A stretch of 5,008 nucleotides of DNA from Clostridiales bacterium (lineage in GTDB: Bacteria > Bacillota > Clostridia > Monoglobales > Monoglobaceae): positions 1 through 5,008 of the forward strand of contig JAEDLZ010000092.1 in assembly GCA_016303265.1 (NCBI GenBank), given 5' to 3'. The notes beneath the pieces are model-generated. The model did no database searches, was not told where the DNA came from, and saw only the letters and a program-made list of their open reading frames with translations. Made by a program: the position numbers and the translations under genes. Shown piece by piece: positions 1-5,008 of this stretch (the first letter of the stretch is position 1; every line of letters starts with the position of its first letter).

Positions 1-1672
1 TAGTTAAAAGAGCAAAAACGCCTTCGTCGCCCGTTCCGACAGACGATGCGATACACGGAGAAAAATGCTCCCTTAAAAATTTGAACACTCTGCCGCAACA
101 GGATATCCAGCATCTGTCCTTCGACGAATTTATCACATTCTGCCCCCAAGTGTTGCAGAGATTATTGAAATTGGAAATTTCGAATATTTCGCCGCCGTAG
201 CTGATATGGTCAAGCGTTCTTTTTGCAGTATTCAGCGCCGAATTCCAGTTCTGCAGATATGTGGAAAAGCTATCGTAATAATCGTTCGTTATTTTTGCTT
301 TCCAGCGATAATTCCTGTCAAGCTTCCCGTCTTCAAATTCTTCAATTGAGGAAACCGGCGCAGGCCACTCGGTATTCGCCAATTTAAGCGAGGTGCCATG
401 CTCTTTGTTATACTTTTCAACGATCGGTATCGCTCTCTCCATAAATCCGGGCGAGCTGTCGCGGAAGCCGACATGCGTGATGTATTTTCCGGTAATCTCG
501 AGCAATCTTTCAAGATTCTCAAGTCCGTATGAATATGCGGCGATAATGTATTCAAGCTTTGACCCCTGACGGTTCATTTCTTCAATAAATTCCACGCACT
601 TATTCGCGTACTGCTCGCAAGTCCATTTTCTGGCGGGCTCGTTGTCAAGCTCGATAAGCTTTACGTTATACGGCTCTTTGTGTCCGTTGAGCATTCTCCA
701 TCTTCCCATCTCGGTTTCGGAGCTTCCGTTCAGATATTCGATCTGCTGAAATGCCTTAAACGGAGACGATGTCATCATATTGATACAAATCTGCGGTTCA
801 AACCCGACTATCTTTGCCAGCTGCATAAACTCGTCCATGCCAACATCGTTTTCTTCAATTCCGCCCCAATAGAAGCTTCCGCAGGCCTCTCTTGAGTCTC
901 TTGCGCCGATAGCGAGTTCCCAATTAAAGAAGCTTATAAAGCATCCGCCCGGAAAACGTATAACCGACGGAGAGATCGCAATAAGGTTTTCCACAACCTC
1001 TTTTTTAAATCCCGCAATGTTATCTGTCGGCATCAGCGACACGCACGATAAGACAATGCCGCCCGCCCAATAAAATTTTATCTCAAAATCAACGATTTCC
1101 GTTTTCTTTGCGGTAAAAACCCACTCATAATGCCGCGTGCTGGTGTCTATTCCCAGTTCGGTGCTCTGAGAGCCGATAACTATCTTAATTATTTTCTTTT
1201 TGTCCGAATGGATTATGTCTCCGAATCCGTTAAGACCGGCCTCCGTCCAATTGCCCTCTGAGCATGCGTCAATTGTGAATTTATATTCCTGTCCTTCACG
1301 AAGGTGGATGCGCGACTGCTTTATGCCGGCTTCTTTGCCGTCCGTATTCTGAACACGCAATGCGTCCTTCCCCTTGTACATGTGACTTCCGTATGTTCTT
1401 GAAAACGCGGCGCTGCCGACCGGCATCCACTCGTCCTCTTCATAGCCGCTGTGCCAGAAAGGAGCATTCTCATTATAAAATTCCTTAGTCATTCCGACCC
1501 ACTGCCACATGGGGTATTTATATTCGCTCTTGGGTCTGAAGGAACGGTTCTGAATCATTTCGCTCCAAATCCCCGGAATCTGTCTGCCTATGCCGGACTC
1601 TATAAAATTGCCGAATATTCTCTCATTTGTCGGCTTCTTCGTCCATTTACCGCTTGCTTTAAGTTCTATCAT
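1..1672 (-). CDS. Divergent GH51-type alpha-L-arabinofuranosidase, 3' end cut off by the window
   Basis: Reading from the ATG at 1672-1670 gives 557 codons with no stop, so the C-terminus lies outside the window. The start is fixed by AGGAG nine bases upstream. The N-terminus (FGNFIES, then WSEMIQNRSF near residues 36-45) matches the first strand of plant/Bacteroides-type GH51 enzymes. Residues about 70-215 look like an inserted beta-sandwich, carbohydrate-binding-like domain. RFPGG at 239-243 followed by FNWELAIG is the GH51 signature. The acid/base is predicted as Glu345 (LDNEP) and the nucleophile as Glu435 (NTEW), giving a retaining (beta/alpha)8 clan GH-A enzyme. The barrel closes near residue 540 (FKFLREHF), where the usual C-terminal beta domain should begin; roughly 100 or more residues are missing. 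There is no signal peptide, so it is probably cytoplasmic, releasing arabinofuranose from imported oligosaccharides. Family assignment is strong; the substrate is inferred, because several motif residues are atypical. Confidence 0.85.
   Translation of the reverse strand, partial: MIELKASGKWTKKPTNERIFGNFIESGIGRQIPGIWSEMIQNRSFRPKSEYKYPMWQWVGMTKEFYNENAPFWHSGYEEDEWMPVGSAAFSRTYGSHMYKGKDALRVQNTDGKEAGIKQSRIHLREGQEYKFTIDACSEGNWTEAGLNGFGDIIHSDKKKIIKIVIGSQSTELGIDTSTRHYEWVFTAKKTEIVDFEIKFYWAGGIVLSCVSLMPTDNIAGFKKEVVENLIAISPSVIRFPGGCFISFFNWELAIGARDSREACGSFYWGGIEENDVGMDEFMQLAKIVGFEPQICINMMTSSPFKAFQQIEYLNGSSETEMGRWRMLNGHKEPYNVKLIELDNEPARKWTCEQYANKCVEFIEEMNRQGSKLEYIIAAYSYGLENLERLLEITGKYITHVGFRDSSPGFMERAIPIVEKYNKEHGTSLKLANTEWPAPVSSIEEFEDGKLDRNYRWKAKITNDYYDSFSTYLQNWNSALNTAKRTLDHISYGGEIFEISNFNNLCNTWGQNVINSSKDRCWISCCGRVFKFLREHFSPCIASSVGTGDEGVFALLT
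1028..1465 (-). other. Inserted carbohydrate-binding-like beta-sandwich domain of the GH51-type enzyme
   Basis: This segment encodes residues about 70-215, between the first barrel strand and the RFPGG motif. It starts around FWHSGYEEDEW and includes alternating hydrophobic strands such as LREGQEYKFTID and HYEWVFTAKKT. The pattern (small-molecule-like ligand face, 'REGQEYKFTI' strand, 'YEWVF' strand) resembles the CBM4-like domains inserted at the same place in larger GH51 enzymes. The boundaries are approximate, and ligand binding is inferred from position and fold pattern only. Confidence 0.55.
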
Positions 1673-1681
1673 GTTGTTTCA

Positions 1682-1686
1682 CTCCT
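1682..1686 (-). promoter_or_regulatory. Ribosome binding site of the GH51-type gene
   Basis: AGGAG on the minus strand, nine bases before the ATG at 1672. It lies within the 25-bp gap after the hydrolase TGA at 1700-1698. The short gap and the absence of a hairpin between the genes support co-transcription with the hydrolase. Confidence 0.8.
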
Positions 1687-1697
1687 GCTTTCCTTTT

Positions 1698-2939
1698 TCA
1701 TTCTGTCTTAACATACCGTGTTGAGACCATATTTCCGTCATTGTCGGCAATTGTTGCATAGCAATGTGCCGCCTCAGCCGGCAAAGCTACCGAAATGCCG
1801 CTGTCTGTAAGCGAATAGCCGCTTACTGATTTCCATCCTATGTCTGTCGTTCCGTCATTAAACGGATGCTCTTTTCCGGTTATATAATATGTTTTTACCG
1901 AGACAATCTTTCTGCCTTGGGGATATTTAATCTTCGCTGTCAAAGCTCCGTTTTTCGCACTAACCTCTGAAATTTTTATAAAGGGCTCTTCATTGCCTGC
2001 TACCATGGCATCCGCAAATCTGTATATTTCATCGGGCGCCCATCCCGTCCCGTAGCCGTGAACAAAATCATGACGGATGCTCAGCCATGATTTTTTCGTG
2101 ACTTCATAGGTTTTACTTGTTGATGTAAGCGAAAAATGCATGTCCGAATCGCCGTTAATGTATAATGTCGGAATATCTGATTCCGCCGCAAAATTTGCAG
2201 GATCCCATTCCTTCAGGTAGTGCTCTTTCTTAAAAAGATCTCTGAAATACGTTTCGCTCTCATAAAGATACCCGGCACCGTACACCGGCACAGCCCATAT
2301 AAATCTGTCATCCACCCCTATTGTTGTGGTTGTGGTTATTCCTCCCCACGAAATGCCTGTAATTCCTATCTTATCTTTGTCAACTCCCGGATAATTTCTC
2401 AAAACATTATGTGCCCTGATCACATTCAGCACATTCCGGTACATGGAGGCGTTTTTTATATCTTTATCAAAAGCACGGTCCCCCCAGCAAAAATCTCCTG
2501 TTCCGGCGTAGGGATGCCGTTTCTTTTCAACATATTGATAGCCGTCAATATGTGTAACTCCCTTAACAGGGCCGTCTCCCGTCATTGTCATCGCAATCGC
2601 CGCATAGCCTCTGTCATTCCACAGTTTCACCCATTCGGCAAATGCCATTCCCGCACCTCCGTGAACACACACAACCGCCGGGACGGGGTTCTCCATGTTT
2701 GCACCCTTAGGCGCGCCTATATAGGCAAACACTTTAGTCTGATCATTTACGCTGCTGTCGTAAAAAATCGCGTCTATATCATAGGTGCCGTCATGTATGC
2801 TGCAATCTTCATAAAAATTACCGTCAGCGTCCTTCACATTCACCGCCAACTCGTAATGTGTATTCTCATTCATAACTTCCCGGGCATTCGGGAAAAACTT
2901 ATCCCGTGTATAGCCGGTCGTTTCATCTGGTCGTTTCAT
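1698..2939 (-). CDS. Cytoplasmic alpha/beta-hydrolase, probable carbohydrate esterase (413 aa)
   Basis: A complete serine hydrolase of the prolyl-oligopeptidase/dienelactone-hydrolase/acetylxylan-esterase type. Visible parts: an N-terminal lead of about 80 residues; an oxyanion-hole motif HGGAG at 93-97 followed by AFAEWVKLWNDRGYAAIAM; the nucleophile elbow GISWGG with Ser197; NGDSDMHF with the probable acid Asp266; and HDFVHGYG with the probable base His294 (His290 is the alternative). Residues about 318-413 form a separate beta-rich tail (FIKISEVSAKNG onward) of a kind found after the hydrolase core in some secreted or sugar-linked esterases. No signal peptide or membrane segment is seen. 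ATG at 2939 is chosen because AGGAAGG sits seven bases upstream; Met23 (codon at 2873-2871) is a weaker alternative. Its position directly before a GH51-type arabinofuranosidase suggests it removes acetyl or other acyl groups from hemicellulose oligosaccharides. The fold is certain; the substrate is an inference, and a peptidase role is not excluded. Confidence 0.9.
   Translation of the reverse strand: MKRPDETTGYTRDKFFPNAREVMNENTHYELAVNVKDADGNFYEDCSIHDGTYDIDAIFYDSSVNDQTKVFAYIGAPKGANMENPVPAVVCVHGGAGMAFAEWVKLWNDRGYAAIAMTMTGDGPVKGVTHIDGYQYVEKKRHPYAGTGDFCWGDRAFDKDIKNASMYRNVLNVIRAHNVLRNYPGVDKDKIGITGISWGGITTTTTIGVDDRFIWAVPVYGAGYLYESETYFRDLFKKEHYLKEWDPANFAAESDIPTLYINGDSDMHFSLTSTSKTYEVTKKSWLSIRHDFVHGYGTGWAPDEIYRFADAMVAGNEEPFIKISEVSAKNGALTAKIKYPQGRKIVSVKTYYITGKEHPFNDGTTDIGWKSVSGYSLTDSGISVALPAEAAHCYATIADNDGNMVSTRYVKTE
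2916..2939 (-). repeat. Tandem direct repeat at the hydrolase start codon
   Basis: ATGAAACGACC occurs twice on the minus strand, at 2939-2929 and 2926-2916, separated by two bases (period 13). Each copy begins with ATG. Because 13 is not a multiple of three, the two ATGs are in different frames: only the outer one reads into the hydrolase. Confidence 0.9.
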
Positions 2940-2946
2940 TATATTA

Positions 2947-2954
2947 CCTTCCTC
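2947..2954 (-). promoter_or_regulatory. Ribosome binding site of the hydrolase gene
   Basis: GAGGAAGG on the minus strand, seven bases before the ATG at 2939. It is the strongest purine-rich site in the region and decides in favour of 2939 over the in-frame ATG of residue 23, whose upstream GGGAAG lies only two bases from the codon. Confidence 0.75.
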
Positions 2955-2966
2955 GCCGCAAAAGTC

Positions 2967-2994
2967 TTTACAGTCCGATTTCTTGTTTTGATAA
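2967..2994 (-). promoter_or_regulatory. Weak candidate promoter for the hydrolase-GH51 operon
   Basis: On the minus strand TTATCA (2994-2989) and TGTAAA (2972-2967) are separated by 16 bases. Each matches the sigma-A-type consensus hexamer at four of six positions. The site lies between the upstream hairpin and the hydrolase ribosome binding site, where a promoter would be expected if the hairpin terminates. The match is poor and could be chance. Confidence 0.2.
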
Positions 2995-2998
2995 AATT

Positions 2999-3045
2999 TG
3001 CGCCCTCTGAAAAAAGTTAAATATTTAACTTTTTCAGAGGGCGCA
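2999..3045 (-). terminator. Long hairpin after the discoidin-protein gene, probable transcription terminator
   Basis: GCGCCCTCTG near 3000-3009 pairs with CAGAGGGCGC at 3035-3044. The inner arms pair as A-tract with T-tract, then GTTAAAT with ATTTAAC. The stem is about 22-23 bp with one unpaired A (six A against five T) and almost no loop; the t/a pair at 2999/3045 extends it. It begins 20 bases after the TGA at 3068-3066. On the minus strand it is followed by CAAATTTTATC, a short T-run rather than a classic long one, so termination is likely but possibly incomplete. The near-symmetry means it could work in either direction. Confidence 0.6.
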
Positions 3046-3065
3046 GTAATAAATGTCTTATTTAA

Positions 3066-5008
3066 TCATTTTGTAATTGTAACGGTCTGGGTCTCTCCGT
3101 CCCAGGAAACATTATAGCCGAGCTGCTCTGAAACAAATCTTATCGGGATGAAAGTTCTCGAATCGCTTATAATGGGCGGATTCAGGAGCGAGTACACAAC
3201 GTCTCCGTATTTCGTGTTCGTAACCGAAACGTTGTAGTTCCAGATCTGGAGCGTTATAACGTTTATACCGTTATTGACGGTTACGGTCTTGTTCTGTCCG
3301 TTCCAGCCGATCTCTGCGCCCATTTCCTCCAACAGTCCGCGAAGGGGAATCATTGTAGATCCGTTCACGATAAACGGTGCAACGTCGATTTCCTTTTCGG
3401 TCTTCGTGCCCGCTTTTTCCGTTGTAATCTTATTAGAGCCGATCTTTAAGGTGTATGTCACTTTGTTTGCGGCTTCGCGCTCCTCCTTTGCCGCCTTCGT
3501 CTCCCAGAAGGTGATCTCTGCCGCAGATGCTCTTGACGCAACGGCGTTTTCAATGCAGAATTCTACGTATCTTACCGCCTTTTCCTCGTCAAATCTTATT
3601 ATTCTGTCGGCAAGGTCATCTTCATAGGTAAGTCCGCTTTTGAGCTCAACCCAATCACTGCCGTCAACGCTTCCTTTTACGGAGAGCTTGAGCCATGCTC
3701 CGTGGTGATCCGCCGTATTCCTCGGCTGTACATGTATCTCCTTAAGCTTATACACATTCTTAAGGTCAACGGTTAAAACAATGGGCCAGTCGCTCTCTTT
3801 AACAGCCTCTGTCTGCCAGAAGGAGTAATTTCCGCCGTCAAAAAGCTTTTCTGTTGTCTGCCAGTTGGGTGCGGATGACTCTGCTGTCATTCCTTCGCGG
3901 TCGATTTCATATATTGTATTCGCTGCGTCTGCAACCTTGAATTCTTCATAAGTTCCTGCCTTAAGCTTGTCATTTTTCTGCATAAGATTAAACTCCGCAA
4001 GGCTTCCGAATCCTCCGTGAGTCGATGTGACCTCAACCCAAACGCGCTTTATCTTAAGGTTCATATTGAAAAACATCTCATGCGGTTTACCGTCACGCCT
4101 GAAGTTCGCCTGTTCCTTAAGAAGGAACCACTCTCCGTCATCGGTGTCCGACACATAAATGTTTCCGCCGAAGAACCTTCCGTTTATTGAGTCCGTTCTG
4201 GGTGTGAGCACAATGCCGGAGGTTTCGACAACCGACGGAAGTGTGACAACAAGATTATACGGAGGTTCGTCGTGTCCTGCAACCTTTCCGTCTTCAATCG
4301 TATACTTCGAATGCCAATACGTTGCAACATTGCCGTCAAGCACTTTTTCAATGCTGAATTTTTCTCCCATATAAGAGTTAATTTCAACCTTCCAGCCCGT
4401 TCTGCTTAAGAAGGGTGTTCCGTCGGAAGCTGAGCTTGTGCTTGCTTCCTGCTTGTCCTCCTTTTTTTCGTCAGCCGGCTTCGTTCCGGTTGTTCCGGAA
4501 GCCGCCGAACTCGTGCCCTTTGAATAGAACTCAATCTCCGCTGCCGAGCCGTAATTTCCGACGCTCTTGGTGATCTCGATTCTTAACGCCTTCATCTTCT
4601 TTTCGCCCCAGAATGCGCTCACGGGGCTGCGCGTTGCGTCGACTTTATAGTCGATGTCGAAAGTGCCCGAATAGATCTTCTCAAACTTCTTGCCGTCCGA
4701 TGAAGAATAGATGTTATATTCCTGAATTATGCCCGTTCCGTTACCGTTTCTGGGCGTGTAGCACCAACCGGCAACAGTCATTTCCTTGCCGAATTTAACG
4801 TCAATCGTGAAGGGAGGCTCATCGTGCGAGGTAATCTGACTGCCCTCTGCGGTGAACTTTGTATGCCATATCGTATTAACCTCTCCATCGAACGCGCTTT
4901 TAATGCTCTGAGCGCCGGCCATTTCGCTCGATGCTTTGATCTCCCAGTTCGGATCGGTAGCGATAACGTCGTCCGCCGCTCCGATAACAGCACTAAACGC
5001 CAAAAGCA
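3066..5008 (-). CDS. Secreted triple-discoidin (F5/8 type C) protein with C-terminal stalk domain, 5' end outside the window
   Basis: The open frame runs to the window edge. Its first residues (LLAFSAVIGAA before DDVIATDP) are the hydrophobic end and cleavage region of a signal peptide, so the TTG at 5003 is an internal leucine and the true start lies to the right. Numbering from that leucine, the protein has three F5/8 type C domains (about 19-161, 202-342, 367-500), a Ser/Thr/Gly and Lys/Glu-rich linker (about 162-200), a short charged helix-like link (about 500-514), and a stalk domain resembling the copper amine oxidase N-terminal domain (about 515-645). No catalytic domain is visible in the window. 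Discoidin domains of this type commonly bind glycans, and the stalk domain is frequent at the ends of secreted Firmicutes proteins. The likely role is extracellular glycan or surface binding. With perhaps 15-20 residues missing, the full protein is probably about 665 aa, unless it extends much further upstream. Confidence 0.85.
   Translation of the reverse strand, partial: LLAFSAVIGAADDVIATDPNWEIKASSEMAGAQSIKSAFDGEVNTIWHTKFTAEGSQITSHDEPPFTIDVKFGKEMTVAGWCYTPRNGNGTGIIQEYNIYSSSDGKKFEKIYSGTFDIDYKVDATRSPVSAFWGEKKMKALRIEITKSVGNYGSAAEIEFYSKGTSSAASGTTGTKPADEKKEDKQEASTSSASDGTPFLSRTGWKVEINSYMGEKFSIEKVLDGNVATYWHSKYTIEDGKVAGHDEPPYNLVVTLPSVVETSGIVLTPRTDSINGRFFGGNIYVSDTDDGEWFLLKEQANFRRDGKPHEMFFNMNLKIKRVWVEVTSTHGGFGSLAEFNLMQKNDKLKAGTYEEFKVADAANTIYEIDREGMTAESSAPNWQTTEKLFDGGNYSFWQTEAVKESDWPIVLTVDLKNVYKLKEIHVQPRNTADHHGAWLKLSVKGSVDGSDWVELKSGLTYEDDLADRIIRFDEEKAVRYVEFCIENAVASRASAAEITFWETKAAKEEREAANKVTYTLKIGSNKITTEKAGTKTEKEIDVAPFIVNGSTMIPLRGLLEEMGAEIGWNGQNKTVTVNNGINVITLQIWNYNVSVTNTKYGDVVYSLLNPPIISDSRTFIPIRFVSEQLGYNVSWDGETQTVTITK
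3069..3461 (-). other. Copper amine oxidase N-like stalk domain (two repeats)
   Basis: Residues about 515-645, at the extreme C-terminus. Two related units are visible: PFIVNGSTMIPLRGLLEEMG with IGWNGQNKTVTV, and PPIISDSRTFIPIRFVSEQLG with VSWDGETQTVTI. This paired pattern (…IPLR/IPIR…, then W-[ND]-G and TVT[VI]) is characteristic of the domain named after the N-terminus of copper amine oxidase. In Firmicutes it is a common extracellular module and implies no copper or oxidase activity. A role in surface association is an inference. Confidence 0.8.
3504..3905 (-). other. F5/8 type C (discoidin) domain 3, divergent
   Basis: Residues about 367-500. It keeps a DG...FWQTE segment with Trp396, QPRN at 426-429, SVDGSDW near 445-451 and the ASAAEITFW ending. 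The HDEPP motif of domains 1 and 2 is replaced by KESDWP. It is recognisably the same fold but an older or differently specialised copy. Confidence 0.75.
3978..4400 (-). other. F5/8 type C (discoidin) domain 2
   Basis: Residues about 202-342. It starts TGWKVEINSY, has DG...WHSKY with Trp230, HDEPP at 244-248, TPRT at 267-270, and ends GSLAEFNL. The Trp-to-HDEPP spacing (14 residues) is identical to domain 1, supporting recent duplication of the domain. Confidence 0.8.
4521..4949 (-). other. F5/8 type C (discoidin) domain 1
   Basis: Residues about 19-161, numbered from the leucine codon at 5003. It begins WEIKASSEMAG, carries DG...WHTKF with Trp46, HDEPP at 60-64, TPRN at 83-86, and ends GSAAEIEFY. 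These are typical landmarks of the family, in the usual order and spacing. It is most similar to domain 2. Confidence 0.8.

Noticed and set aside
289..555. An 88-codon minus-strand frame
   Set aside because: It is out of frame inside the GH51-type gene, which carries the catalytic nucleophile in this same stretch.
1451..1711. An 86-codon plus-strand frame with a hydrophobic end
   Set aside because: It is antisense to the N-terminal GH51 motifs and the intergenic gap; the hydrophobic tail comes from reading the reverse of A/G-rich ribosome-binding sequence.
2220..3020. A 266-codon open frame on the plus strand
   Set aside because: It lies antisense to the hydrolase, whose family motifs and catalytic triad are clear. 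The plus-strand translation is rich in Cys, His and Ile with no recognisable domain, as expected of a mirror frame, and it runs into the hairpin.
3069..3461. A true copper amine oxidase
   Set aside because: Only the small repeated N-terminal-type stalk domain is present; the catalytic domain with its topaquinone tyrosine and copper-binding histidines is absent.
3274..4798. Several short frames on both strands within the discoidin gene
   Set aside because: All are shadows of a gene whose four domains are recognisable along its whole length; none has its own domain or convincing ribosome binding site.
5001..5003. TTG as the start codon of the discoidin protein
   Set aside because: The frame stays open to the window edge with further leucine codons, no ribosome binding site can be seen, and the residues are the hydrophobic end of a signal peptide, so the TTG is internal.
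1..5008. tRNA, rRNA, CRISPR array, riboswitch, insertion sequence or attachment site
   Set aside because: No spaced repeats, cloverleaf-like segment, transposase or integrase motif was seen, and coding sequence covers nearly all of the window.

Overview
The window holds three genes, all on the minus strand, so transcription runs from high to low coordinates. They look like part of a polysaccharide-utilisation region of an anaerobic, probably gut- or rumen-type Bacillota (Clostridia-like) bacterium. That placement is an inference. It rests on the copper-amine-oxidase-N-like stalk domain, which is common in secreted Firmicutes proteins, on strong AGGAG-type ribosome binding sites, on frequent AGA/ATA codons with mid-range GC, and on TGA being used as a stop.

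Layout in transcription order. (1) 5008-3066: the 3' part of a gene for a secreted, non-catalytic binding protein. Its first residues in the window are the end of a signal peptide, followed by three F5/8 type C (discoidin) domains and a C-terminal stalk domain with two repeats. The true start lies beyond the right edge. (2) 3045-2999: a long, almost perfect hairpin 20 bases after that stop, probably a terminator. (3) 2939-1698: a complete alpha/beta-hydrolase (413 aa) with a visible Ser-Asp-His triad and no signal peptide. (4) 1672-1: the first 557 codons of a divergent GH51-type alpha-L-arabinofuranosidase with both catalytic glutamates in place. Its gene runs off the left edge without a stop.

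The hydrolase and the glycosidase are 25 bp apart, each with its own ribosome binding site, and almost certainly form one operon. Both appear cytoplasmic, so a likely division of labour is that the secreted discoidin protein binds glycan outside the cell, while the esterase-like hydrolase and the arabinofuranosidase strip acyl and arabinosyl groups from imported oligosaccharides. No transporter, regulator, RNA gene, CRISPR array or mobile element is visible. There is no gene-free stretch longer than about 130 bp.

Nothing here is clearly a new system. The most interesting points are the unusual active-site surroundings of the GH51-like enzyme, a 13-bp-period tandem repeat at the hydrolase start that shifts the reading frame, the long hairpin, and the duplicated discoidin domains.
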